Made by a program: the position numbers and the translations under genes. The notes beneath the pieces were generated by a model that saw nothing but the letters and a program-made list of their open reading frames with translations, was not told the DNA's origin and did not search any database. From WJMT01 sp964624145 (lineage in GTDB: Bacteria > Acidobacteriota > Aminicenantia > Aminicenantales > Aminicenantaceae): a stretch of DNA of 64,000 nt. Where the stretch lies: contig CAZUXT010000004.1 in assembly GCA_964624145.1 (NCBI GenBank), positions 1 to 64,000 of the forward strand, in the 5' to 3' direction. The first letter of the stretch is position 1, and each line of letters begins with the position of its first letter. Below are positions 10,551 through 19,040 of this stretch, piece after piece.

Positions 10551-11668
10551 CTCCGGGCATGAAGAGTTTCCTTATTTCTTTCATAGCAATACTCATCCTC
10601 ATAGGAGGCTTGGTCTTTCTGGCCTCTTTATGCAAAGAGAACTCTTGTCCAAAAAATCTTTCTTTAATGGAACAGGATATGGGGAACGACTCAAAACCAG
10701 GTGCAGGATATTTCCATAAGACTGACAGGCAAGACTATTATGATATCGCTTACGGATGGGAGAATTATCAGGGCCGCTTATTCCGCATTTCTTTTTCATA
10801 TCCAACACGGTTTTTATCAGAAGCAGAAGAGGAATTTGGTTATTATCAAGAAGAGATGGATGAATATATATATACAAACCTTGCGGGAATAAGAAAAGAA
10901 GCCGTTGAATCCATGAGAGAAAAAACCCTCAAACTTATAAACGACAGTGAGTACTCTGACTTTATTTTTATAGAGGGCAGCGAACCGGAGAGGTTTAATA
11001 TAAAACTCTCTGTCCCCTATTCTCATGCGGAAGAATATGAAGAAATCAAAGCAGAATTCAACAGAATAACCCATCAAATCGCTGAAGAGCAGAAAAAATA
11101 TTTCAGAAAAATTGAGAAGGAACAGAGGAAAATAAAGGAACAATTTTTAGAGATGCGGCTTCTCAGGTTTATCGGAGACCGAATAGGTGTGCATTATACA
11201 TTTTGTGTTCAAAAAAACCGTCCGAGAGTCAAAGATGTGATGAAAGTCATGAGAGATAACAATAACAATATGCCGCTTCAGAAGTTTTTAGCCTTGATGC
11301 TTGCTTTTATACAGGAGATTCGATTTGAAATTCCTCCTATAAGGGAGAACAATAAATATATCGGAGGTTTTTGGGTTCCTCCACGGGTAATTGTGGACAA
11401 CAAGGGAGATTGTGATTCAAAAGGAGTGACCTTTGCTTCTTTATGGAGAAACTTTAAAAGCTATCCCTTGATCATAATAAGGATTCCGAACCATATGTTT
11501 ATAGGAGTGGCTATTCCGACCATAGGGAAAAATGTGCTTGTTATAAACGGCTTGAGATACACACTCTGTGAAGTCACCGGACCTGAAAAAATACCTCCTG
11601 GGATTGTGTCTAACTACAGTCTTTCCTATCTGAAAAGCCGGAACTATGTTTACGAAATAATCAATTAA
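10547..11668 (+). CDS. Membrane-anchored transglutaminase-like protein
   Basis: A 373-residue protein with an N-terminal hydrophobic anchor (about residues 6-27), a central charged, probably coiled-coil segment (EEIKAEFNRI to EQRKIKEQFL), and a C-terminal domain with the order expected of a transglutaminase-like cysteine fold. That order is GDCDSK (Cys289), PNHMFIGV (His316), and an acidic residue in LCEVTGP (Glu342). The start is either GTG at 10547, overlapping the DUF350 stop, or ATG at 10559. The catalytic triad assignment is by pattern only. Together with DUF350 it probably forms an envelope complex; its activity is unknown. Confidence 0.65.
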   Translation: MTPGMKSFLISFIAILILIGGLVFLASLCKENSCPKNLSLMEQDMGNDSKPGAGYFHKTDRQDYYDIAYGWENYQGRLFRISFSYPTRFLSEAEEEFGYYQEEMDEYIYTNLAGIRKEAVESMREKTLKLINDSEYSDFIFIEGSEPERFNIKLSVPYSHAEEYEEIKAEFNRITHQIAEEQKKYFRKIEKEQRKIKEQFLEMRLLRFIGDRIGVHYTFCVQKNRPRVKDVMKVMRDNNNNMPLQKFLALMLAFIQEIRFEIPPIRENNKYIGGFWVPPRVIVDNKGDCDSKGVTFASLWRNFKSYPLIIIRIPNHMFIGVAIPTIGKNVLVINGLRYTLCEVTGPEKIPPGIVSNYSLSYLKSRNYVYEIIN

Positions 11669-11681
11669 AAAAGGGGAGGAA

Positions 11682-12845
11682 ATGAAAAAAATCCTTTTGT
11701 TTGTTTTTATAGCCGCCATACTTCTGTGTTTTTTCTGCTCTCAACAGAAGAAGCAGGGAGCATCCGTGGAAGTCATAGATGGAATCGAATATGTCCATAA
11801 TCCTGGGAATCCCTTGTATCCAAATCGGACAGTTTATTTTGAAGAAGAATTGTCCATACAAAATGAGGATGAACAAGGAAACGTTCTGTTGTTCCGCCCT
11901 GGTTGGTATCTGGTCGACCAGAATGGATTCATTTACATATGTGATCTCATGGACCTTGAAGTCAAGGTCTTTGACCCGGATGGACATCTCTTCCGGACCA
12001 TCGGCCAGAAAGGCGATGGACCCGGGGAATTTCGAAGTATCGGGGAGATCGCTCTGCTTCCCGATGATAGGCTCTTGGTTTTGGATTGGGAAGCTCACCG
12101 CATATCTCTGTTCGACACTGAAGGTGAATTCATAAACAGCCATAAATTCAAGAATTGGAGCTACGATTTCTTTCTCACCACGAATTCCTTCTATGTTCGG
12201 GACGAGAACATTTTTGGCGAAAAAACGAAGCTCGCGGTCAAAGCCTCTGATTATTCAGGTAAAGAAATTTTCTCCTTCGGAGAGTTTGAGCCAGACCATT
12301 CACAGGATATCAATGAAGCAGGAAGACGGTTCTCTGTTTCGCTTCCATATGATGTCTGTTCTCTATTTGCTGGAGATCAAAAAAACACCCGTCTCTATCA
12401 CTGCATGAATGACAAATACCAGATCGAGGCTTATGATCAAAACGGAAAGGTGTTCCGGAAGATCGACCGGCCCTACAAACCTTTACCCACAAGACCAGAG
12501 GACAAAAAATTATATCTGGAGGGGTTTAGGAACATTTCCAAGTCAGACCTGGCCCTAATAGATAAGAATGTCCAGATGCCTCCTCATAAGACCGTAATAA
12601 ATAGGATGTTCGTTGATGATTTGGGGAACCTGTGGGTCGAGACCAACGAAGAAAAAGAAGAAAAGGGAAAATCTCTTGTGGCTTACGATATCTTTGATGA
12701 AAAAGGCGTTTACACAGCCAAAGTCTGGCTCTCTGTTTCGCCGGGTATCATCAAAGGCGGGAAAATGTATGCAAGAGAAACTGATGAAGTAACAGGATAC
12801 AGGGAGTACAAAAAGTACCAAATCATTTGGCACGACCTGGAATAA
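11682..12845 (+). CDS. 6-bladed beta-propeller protein, probable lipoprotein
   Basis: A 387-residue secreted protein with an N-terminal hydrophobic signal and a cysteine at position 19 (FFCS) that could be lipidated. It contains NHL-like blade motifs such as VFDPDGHLFRTIG and the loop GQKGDGPGEF. The same loop recurs as GREGQGPGDF and GRQGQGPGEF in the propellers at 14.1 and 19.0 kb, which defines them as one family. A GGGGAGG ribosome site precedes the ATG. Family members in related genomes are envelope proteins of unknown ligand. It lies 13 bp after the transglutaminase-like gene, so it is probably in the same operon. Confidence 0.8.
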   Translation: MKKILLFVFIAAILLCFFCSQQKKQGASVEVIDGIEYVHNPGNPLYPNRTVYFEEELSIQNEDEQGNVLLFRPGWYLVDQNGFIYICDLMDLEVKVFDPDGHLFRTIGQKGDGPGEFRSIGEIALLPDDRLLVLDWEAHRISLFDTEGEFINSHKFKNWSYDFFLTTNSFYVRDENIFGEKTKLAVKASDYSGKEIFSFGEFEPDHSQDINEAGRRFSVSLPYDVCSLFAGDQKNTRLYHCMNDKYQIEAYDQNGKVFRKIDRPYKPLPTRPEDKKLYLEGFRNISKSDLALIDKNVQMPPHKTVINRMFVDDLGNLWVETNEEKEEKGKSLVAYDIFDEKGVYTAKVWLSVSPGIIKGGKMYARETDEVTGYREYKKYQIIWHDLE

Positions 12846-12862
12846 GGTGTGTTCACTCCGTT

Positions 12863-13210
12863 TTACTGGAGGATTTTTTTGACAACAAACTGGCAGAATC
12901 CGCCGTATTTTTCCCGGATATAGTACAGACGGTTGTTTTTGACCACGGCATTGATAGGCGTTCTGGAATTAAGCAGGATATCAGCGCTTAATCTGTGTTT
13001 GAAAACGCCATCGGCTTTTTCTTCAAGGTCGATTATCAGTTCCTTTTCGGTTTCCAGGAAACCATCTTTCTCTTTTTGTAAAATAGAGGGTTCCCTTCGG
13101 TTGGTTATAATTTCTACCCCTTCTTCATACAGCCTCTTCGGCCCTTTGTCCTCCGAAACACAACCAAAAAAACTCAAAAAGACGATCCCGAAACAAATGA
13201 TTTTTTTCAT
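12863..13210 (-). pseudogene. Gutted 6-bladed propeller lipoprotein remnant
   Basis: A 115-residue lipoprotein (lipobox SFFGC, Cys17). Its first part matches the start of propeller proteins: a GVEIITN segment after the lipobox, then ELIIDLEE. Its last part matches their final strand pair: KNNRLYYIREK, then FVVKKIL, comparable to KDRVFLLDKERG and YEYKIIEN at the end of the 19.0-kb propeller. The blades that should lie between are missing, as if removed by an in-frame deletion. The frame is intact, so a short protein may still be made. It is convergent with the intact propeller gene, 17 bp away. Confidence 0.6.
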
Positions 13211-13424
13211 AGCTGCTCTCTTTCGTATCTTAATGTATACTTTTATATACTATTTATCTATTATTATAGACATTCATTTATGAATATCAACACATATTTA
13301 TTCAAATCGTTATTTCTGTTCTCAATCAATATAAAGGCAAAAATATGAATATGCATAAACTATGGGAGTTGAACAAGCTCAGTTTATTATGGCAGTCGAA
13401 AAAAACTTAGATGGAAATTCTCTG
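13211..13424. other. AT-rich intergenic stretch
   Basis: Gene-free DNA between the propeller remnant and a small membrane protein. It holds a short palindrome ATTCAT-TT-ATGAAT-like site near 13274-13288 and should contain the promoter of the remnant. Nothing else is recognised. Confidence 0.4.
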
Positions 13425-13452
13425 TTGACTTGATTTTTTTTATTTATATGAT
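13425..13452 (+). promoter_or_regulatory. Sigma-70-type promoter
   Basis: TTGACT, 16 bases, TATGAT, about 80 bp before the small membrane protein gene. It is preceded by ATTCTCTG, which is nearly repeated before two other TTGACT boxes in the window (near 13894 and 39905). Confidence 0.45.
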
Positions 13453-13531
13453 GGGTGCTAAAGATACTTAAAAGGTACAAACTTTGAAGTTTTTTATTAA
13501 ATGAAACGTATATATAAAGGAGGGAGATAAA

Positions 13532-13792
13532 ATGGCAAACGTCCTATTGGTTCTGGCTCTTGTGTTCGTTGGTTTGTTCGTTATCTTTTCCATCATGATC
13601 GTGAATGAAGTTTCTAAACGAGGAATCAAGATTAACTTCTTTTTGCTGCGGCTCTATATCATCAAGTATATCCAAGAGTACAAGAAGATCACAAAAAAGG
13701 AAACAGGGAAAGTCGGCCTACTTTATTATCTCTGCATCATTTCAATCAACCTTGCCCTGGTTCTCGCCATTGCGGGTTTTTTAGCCAAGTAA
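13532..13792 (+). CDS. Small two-helix membrane protein, unknown
   Basis: An 86-residue protein with hydrophobic helices at about residues 4-25 and 62-84, joined by a basic linker (EYKKITKKETGK). A strong GGAGGGAG ribosome site lies five bases before the ATG. No family is recognised. It stands alone between the propeller remnant and the next propeller gene. Confidence 0.6.
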   Translation: MANVLLVLALVFVGLFVIFSIMIVNEVSKRGIKINFFLLRLYIIKYIQEYKKITKKETGKVGLLYYLCIISINLALVLAIAGFLAK

Positions 13793-13893
13793 CGTCCCGG
13801 TTCATTTTCTCATAACTGCCTATCCTCTCTCTTAAGAACTTTTGCTTTGATTAGTCCGAGAGAGCTGAGAAAATATCATATGAGGATTCCCTG

Positions 13894-13918
13894 TTGACTT
13901 GGGCTCATATTATATGAT
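13894..13918 (+). promoter_or_regulatory. Possible promoter before the 14.1-kb propeller
   Basis: TTGACT in the context ATTCCCTGTTGACTTG, followed by TTATATGATG. The 13-base spacer to TATGAT is short for a sigma-70 promoter, so this may be only one half of a promoter. The resemblance to the element at 13425 is clear. Confidence 0.3.
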
Positions 13919-14055
13919 GTGTGATGTGTTTTTAAAACAAATTGTGAAGCCATTAAAGGGATTGGAGAAGGCTTGTTATTAAAACCTTTTTAGTGCATGA
14001 CCGTTTATAATAATGAAGCGCGAATCAGCGTTATATCACAAGGAAAGGAGTAAAC

Positions 14056-15204
14056 ATGCACTGTCGAAACAAAACAGCCCCACTAAGGAATCGTTTAATC
14101 ACACTGGGAATATTATTGAGCGGTCTGATGCTCTCTTCCATCCATGCCCTCCCGGACACTCAAGTGATTAGCAGCACGGATAAAGGCCTCTGGAATGGCT
14201 CATCTCCCCTTTCGCTTGAGGAAGATTTGACCATCGGACTTGAAATCGGCACCGAATCACAGATGTTCGGATACATCCGGGCCTTGACACTGGATGCCCA
14301 AGACAATATCTACGTGGCGGACAGCTACGAACTGAACATCAGTGTCTACAACTCCGAAGGGAAATTTATCCGGGAATTCGGCCGCGAAGGTCAGGGTCCG
14401 GGTGATTTTCAGACCATCAGCGGTATGTGCTGGTGTCCGGAGGACAGCCATCTCTATGTCACGGACCGCACGAACCACCGTATCACCTGTCTCTCTCAAG
14501 AAGGGGAAGTCATAAGGAGCATAAAAGACGAGCTGTTCAAGGCCTGGATCGATGACATTGCCTGCCTGGATGACGGGCGTTTCGTTTTACTGGCGAGAAT
14601 ACCGGAGAAAAAAGGCACAAGTTACAAGATCATGGTTACTGATTTTTCATTCCAAAAGGTCCTTGCGGAAGCGGCCGTGGAATTTCCTTCTCATACCGTA
14701 GGGATTGAATGGGCTCCCTGTCCTTCCGATATAGGAGTTATCCAGGGAGAAAGAGTCTATTACACCTCTCCCTCAGCATATGAGATTGTTTTGCTGGACT
14801 CTAACCTTAACCAATCCCTTACAGTAAAAAAATCCCATCCCCGGATGTTCATCCCCCAGTATGTTCAGGGATTTTACGCTGATTTCAATGCCATCGAAAC
14901 ACTTCTGGCTCTGGATGCTCTATACGTGGTCGGCGTTCAAAGCACTCCAATCAAGAATATCCCCCGGTTTAAAACCAAGCGGGAATTCATCGAATTCACC
15001 CACACACCCGACCTCAGAGAATGGAATCTGAAAAGGGCCTACCAGCTCGATTTTTTCAACACAGATTTTACATTTCTGGGGCGAATTGAAATCCCGTCAA
15101 ACCGTCGCCTGGCTGGAAAAGACTCGCAGGGCCGGCTTTACTTTATCGAACAGGAACCCTATCCCCGCATTGTACGCTGTAAAATTCAAAAATCGGCGGA
15201 TTAG
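14056..15204 (+). CDS. Secreted 6-bladed beta-propeller protein
   Basis: A 382-residue exported protein. The signal peptide runs to about residue 32 (cleavage near IHA-LP). Blade motifs include NIYVADSYELNISVYNSEG, the family loop GREGQGPGDF, and HLYVTDRTNHRITCLSQEG. A GGAAAGGAG ribosome site precedes the ATG. The gene stands alone, with gaps on both sides. Its ligand and role are unknown. It is the second of three intact family members in this 8-kb stretch. Confidence 0.8.
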   Translation: MHCRNKTAPLRNRLITLGILLSGLMLSSIHALPDTQVISSTDKGLWNGSSPLSLEEDLTIGLEIGTESQMFGYIRALTLDAQDNIYVADSYELNISVYNSEGKFIREFGREGQGPGDFQTISGMCWCPEDSHLYVTDRTNHRITCLSQEGEVIRSIKDELFKAWIDDIACLDDGRFVLLARIPEKKGTSYKIMVTDFSFQKVLAEAAVEFPSHTVGIEWAPCPSDIGVIQGERVYYTSPSAYEIVLLDSNLNQSLTVKKSHPRMFIPQYVQGFYADFNAIETLLALDALYVVGVQSTPIKNIPRFKTKREFIEFTHTPDLREWNLKRAYQLDFFNTDFTFLGRIEIPSNRRLAGKDSQGRLYFIEQEPYPRIVRCKIQKSAD

Positions 15205-15340
15205 ATTTCTGATATTTAGACAGCAAAATTCGTTCCTTCGTCACAGAGAGCGATATTTTTAAAGGATGTATTACCGGTTGTAAAATGATAAAATACAGCG
15301 CAGGGTCTTATTGCCTGAAAAAATGAGTGGAGGTTCTTTT

Positions 15341-15850
15341 ATGGAAACAAACAACACCAAAATGAAGATCGAATATTTTCACGCCTCAAAGTATGGGAAC
15401 GGGGCCATGGTCGCAGACGAGTTCAAGAAACAGATGGCCGCCAAGGGGATCACTGTCAATGTCCATCATGTCCGAGATGCCAGAGCAAAGGATATGCCCG
15501 CGGCTGACCTGTACCTATTCAGCTCACCGGGACGCATGGGCAAACCCAAAGGAAAAATGCGCCGTTTTCTGAAAAAGGTCAAGCTGCCATCAGGAACCAA
15601 GTACGCCATCCTGACCACTGAAGGAGCACCTCAGCCGGACAAGAAGACCGGCCGCATGCCCACCGAAGAAGAGCGGGCTAAATGGCAGCGCATCATTCCG
15701 ATCATGAACGAAATACTGCAGGAAAAAGGCCTTGTCAAGGTCGCCGAAGGCAAGGTCCTAGTGACCGGCATCAAGGGACCGCTCGAGGAGGGATGGCAGA
15801 CAAAAGTAAAAGAATTCGCTTCCCAGCTCCTTCAAGAAGAAGACAAATAA
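15341..15850 (+). CDS. Flavodoxin-like protein
   Basis: A 169-residue single-domain flavodoxin fold. The FMN phosphate loop is HASKYGNGAMVADEF near the N-terminus. The second strand and loop read DLYLFSSPGRMGKPKG, and a later strand reads KYAILTTEGA. An in-frame TTG upstream (15311) is possible, but GTGGAGG at 15328-15334 favours the ATG at 15341. Likely a cytoplasmic electron carrier or flavin-dependent protein; the partner is unknown. Confidence 0.75.
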   Translation: METNNTKMKIEYFHASKYGNGAMVADEFKKQMAAKGITVNVHHVRDARAKDMPAADLYLFSSPGRMGKPKGKMRRFLKKVKLPSGTKYAILTTEGAPQPDKKTGRMPTEEERAKWQRIIPIMNEILQEKGLVKVAEGKVLVTGIKGPLEEGWQTKVKEFASQLLQEEDK

Positions 15851-15973
15851 TTCCAAAATATCAAAACATCCAACAAACATAATTTTCGAAAAAATGCAAC
15901 CTTTTTGGATCATGAGGAGTCTTTAGTAATGAATGATATGTCCTAAAATTAGAAAAATATAGATGAGGTAAAA

Positions 15974-16294
15974 ATGAAACTTCTTTCACGGACTGAAGAA
16001 TTCATCCTGCTGGCGGCTCTTTATCTTAAGGAAGAGGCCTATTCCGTACAGATACGCAAGCGGTTGAAGGATGTAACGGGAAAAATATGGTCCTACGGCG
16101 CTCTTTTTATCTCGCTGGAACAGCTCGTCAAAAAGGGCTATTTGACCTCTTCCCTGACCGATCCCTTGCCGGAGAGAGGCGGACGAAGCAAGCGAATCTA
16201 TTCCATCACTCCTTTGGGCCATGAAGCCTTAAAAGAAATCAAGCAGATGGAACGCAAGATGTGGGAAACCGTTCCCGATGTAAACGGAGGATAG
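15974..16294 (+). CDS. PadR family transcriptional regulator
   Basis: A 106-residue winged-helix protein with the PadR layout: a first helix ILLAALYLKEEAYSVQI, a recognition region YGALFISLEQLVKKG, and the wing GGRSKRIYSITPLGHEAL. It lies 3 bp before the GTG start of a prefix-domain permease, so the pair is one transcript. GATGAGGT precedes the ATG. No sigma-54 or strong sigma-70 site was seen upstream, unlike the other two PadR genes. Confidence 0.88.
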   Translation: MKLLSRTEEFILLAALYLKEEAYSVQIRKRLKDVTGKIWSYGALFISLEQLVKKGYLTSSLTDPLPERGGRSKRIYSITPLGHEALKEIKQMERKMWETVPDVNGG

Positions 16295-16297
16295 GCC

Positions 16298-18913
16298 GTG
16301 AAGAACGATAGAATAATCAAACCACCGAGGACAGCCCGATGGCTTTTCCGGAAGATATTCCCGGACGGAGGGTTTGACACAAACGCATGTGATCTGGAAG
16401 AGAGTTACCGGGAAGTGGTCAGGGAGAGAGGTTTGTTTTATGGCAAGACCTGGTATTGCTTTCAGGTGCTGGCCGCTTTGTATTTTTTTATCTGTCTACA
16501 AATAAGAGGAGGATTAAGCATGCTCAAACATCATTTAAAAATAACACTCCGCAATCTCCGGAGGCAAAAAGGGTATTCCTTCATCAATATCTTCGGTCTG
16601 GCTGTCAGCATTACAGTTGTCATATATATGGCCCTTTTCATCCGAAATGAATTGAGCTTTGACAGAGGCAACGAACACCTCGACCGAATGTACACCATCA
16701 TGATGGGCGGAGAAAAAGGACAGCAGTATATCATCTCAGCTGCGGCTCTGGAGCTTTCTGAGAATATCCCGGAGATCGCAAAGTTCACCCGTATCGGCTT
16801 GCAGAGTGATTCTGCGCTTCAATACCGTGAGGCAGAAACAGAATACGAAAAGAATATCATGATCAAGGATATGACCTATGCCTGGGTTGATCCAGGCATG
16901 TTCGAAGTTTTTACCTATGACTTCAAGGCCGGGAATCCTGAGACCGTCCTTGACCAGCCCTACTCCATTGTCTTGACCGAAGAAGTTGCCAAAAACCTGT
17001 TCGGAAGTAAGGATCCTATCGGAAAGGTCGTCACCCTTAACAGCCGTTATGAAATGACTGTAACCGGAGTGGTGAAGAAGCCTGCACATTCTCATCTGGA
17101 CTTGAATGTCTTTGCTTCTATCCTGACCTTTCGATCTATCAGAGGCCCGGATGCTGACCGCAATTACGAATACAACAGCTATCCTACCTATGTACTGCTG
17201 CCCGAGAAACACGATCTGGAAGCTGTCAACCAAAAAATAGATACCCATATGGCCTCGGTCTTCAAAAGGGTAGGACGGCCCAAGGATGATTTTTCCCTTT
17301 TTCCGGTGAGTGACATCTATCTCTCTGATTCCGGCACTGTGGGCATCAAAGGAAACAAGACACTTTTGTGGATTCTGTTCACTATCGCCGTCTTTATCGT
17401 GACCATCGCCGGAATCAACTTTGTTAACCTCAGCACAGCCCGCGCCTCTACCCGGGCAAGAGAGATCGGCATCAAAAAAGTGCTTGGAGTGCTGCGGAAA
17501 AATCTCATGAGGCAGTTTTTTTTGGAGTCTGTTTTCATTGCGTTTGTTGCGTTGGGTGTGGCCCTTCTCTTTGCGGTCTTCTTTTTCCCGTCCTTCAATC
17601 AGGCCTTTTCTGTGGGCATTAGTATGGAGAGCCTGTTTAAACCTGGGATGCTCTTTTGTCTTGCCGCGCTGGCTTTTGTCATTGGGACCTTGGCTGGTCT
17701 TTATCCGGCTTTTTACCTCTCTGCTTTTCAGCCCGTCACAGTAATCAGGGGAGATGTCACTCAGGGGAAAAAAGGATCTTTTTTCCGCAAAGCTTTGATT
17801 GTTTTCCAGTTCACGGTTTCGGTTATTCTTATTATCGGAACACTGACCATCACCAGCCAAATCCGCTTTGCACGGAACAAAGACCTTGGTTTCAGTGCCA
17901 AAAATGTGATTACTTTCCCTCAGCCCCGTTTGACCTCATTCCACCGGAATCTCGAAAGCATCAAAACCGAACTTCTCCGGCATCCAGATATTTTGGAAGT
18001 GTCTTTTTCCCAAGGATACCCAGGGAGACCGCGGAACAATGAATCGCTCAAGATCGGTGAAGAGTACATTGGTTTCACCCACTACAGTGTGGATTCCGGT
18101 TTTGCCGGCGTCTACGGCCTGGAACTTCTGGAGGGAAGGTTTTTAGATTTGAGCCGGCAAAGCGACCACCTGCGGGCCGTCGTTATCAATGAGACGGCAG
18201 TAAGGGAATTCGGTTTGGAATCCCCTGTCGGCACTCACCTTCCCTACATCCCAAGAGGAAATTTAACGGCATTCCCGGTAGAGGAGATCGAAATTATCGG
18301 TGTGATCAAGGATTTTCACTGCCGGTCGCTTCACCAGGAGATCAATCCAATCCTCATAAGTTACAATAAAGACTGGATGTCCCACGGAGGAATTTTGTAT
18401 TCCGGGGACAATCTCTCTGACTTGGTCAGCCATGCCAAGGAGGTCTGGAAGCGGTTTGCACCCGGATTTCCGTTTGAATTCAGCTTCCTGGATCAAGAAA
18501 TCCAAGGGATGTACGCAAAGGATGAGGTGTTTGAACAGGCCTTTTTCTATGCAGCCGGCTTTTCCATTTTGATTGCCTGTTTGGGGCTTTTAGGTCTGGC
18601 CTCTTATGTGACCGTTAAAAGGACCAAGGAAATCGGTATCCGGAAAGTGCTCGGTGCATCGTATTCCCAGATTTTGATTTTGTTGTCGTCGGAATTCACA
18701 GCATCTATCGTTCTGGCTAACCTGATTGCGTGGCCTGTGGCTTATTACTTCATGAAAAAATGGCTGGCTCATTTTGTATACCGGATCGACCTGGGGATCG
18801 GGACATTTTTATTATCTGCCCTTCTGGCATTCGGTGTGGCGTTACTAACTGTGGGCTGGCATTCCGTAAAAGCAGCCGCTTCTGACCCGGTTGATTCCTT
18901 ACGGTACGAATAA
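16298..18913 (+). CDS. FtsX-like ABC permease with N-terminal prefix domain
   Basis: An 871-residue permease. Residues 1-74 are the prefix domain. TM1 follows at about 95-117. Periplasmic and FtsX domains then alternate twice, with coupling segments REIGIKKVLG and KEIGIRKVLGAS. The C-terminus is DPVDSLRYE. The start is GTG. An internal ribosome site plus ATG lies at codon 75. There is no adjacent ATPase gene. The opposite strand carries a long open frame (16736-17860) that follows codon bias and is not a gene. Confidence 0.9.
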   Translation: MKNDRIIKPPRTARWLFRKIFPDGGFDTNACDLEESYREVVRERGLFYGKTWYCFQVLAALYFFICLQIRGGLSMLKHHLKITLRNLRRQKGYSFINIFGLAVSITVVIYMALFIRNELSFDRGNEHLDRMYTIMMGGEKGQQYIISAAALELSENIPEIAKFTRIGLQSDSALQYREAETEYEKNIMIKDMTYAWVDPGMFEVFTYDFKAGNPETVLDQPYSIVLTEEVAKNLFGSKDPIGKVVTLNSRYEMTVTGVVKKPAHSHLDLNVFASILTFRSIRGPDADRNYEYNSYPTYVLLPEKHDLEAVNQKIDTHMASVFKRVGRPKDDFSLFPVSDIYLSDSGTVGIKGNKTLLWILFTIAVFIVTIAGINFVNLSTARASTRAREIGIKKVLGVLRKNLMRQFFLESVFIAFVALGVALLFAVFFFPSFNQAFSVGISMESLFKPGMLFCLAALAFVIGTLAGLYPAFYLSAFQPVTVIRGDVTQGKKGSFFRKALIVFQFTVSVILIIGTLTITSQIRFARNKDLGFSAKNVITFPQPRLTSFHRNLESIKTELLRHPDILEVSFSQGYPGRPRNNESLKIGEEYIGFTHYSVDSGFAGVYGLELLEGRFLDLSRQSDHLRAVVINETAVREFGLESPVGTHLPYIPRGNLTAFPVEEIEIIGVIKDFHCRSLHQEINPILISYNKDWMSHGGILYSGDNLSDLVSHAKEVWKRFAPGFPFEFSFLDQEIQGMYAKDEVFEQAFFYAAGFSILIACLGLLGLASYVTVKRTKEIGIRKVLGASYSQILILLSSEFTASIVLANLIAWPVAYYFMKKWLAHFVYRIDLGIGTFLLSALLAFGVALLTVGWHSVKAAASDPVDSLRYE
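16505..16522 (+). promoter_or_regulatory. Internal ribosome site and ATG at prefix/permease junction
   Basis: AGAGGAGG at 16505-16512, seven bases, then an in-frame ATG (codon 75) that begins MLKHHLKITLRNL, the usual start of prefix-less permeases. Confidence 0.5.
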
Positions 18914-18966
18914 TGCATAAGAATAATTGCATTGCTCGATAATTCAGGGGAAGAGGGCTACGCAAC

Positions 18967-19015
18967 TTTATGAATAAAGAAAAAGTTTATATAATTGACT
19001 TATCTTATTCATAAA
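18967..19015. promoter_or_regulatory. 11-bp inverted repeat around a TTGACT box
   Basis: TTTATGAATAA (18967-18977) and its exact complement TTATTCATAAA (19005-19015) flank TTGACT at 18995-19000, just before the 19.0-kb propeller gene. This could be an operator or a long weak hairpin. Confidence 0.35.
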
Positions 19016-19040
19016 ACAATTATAAAAGGAGCTTTGTAGC

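Noticed and set aside
16736..17860. 374-codon open frame on the minus strand opposite the second prefix permease
   Set aside because: It lies wholly inside a well-supported permease gene, its translation has no family pattern and is highly charged, and it has no ribosome site. It is a shadow of the codon use on the other strand.
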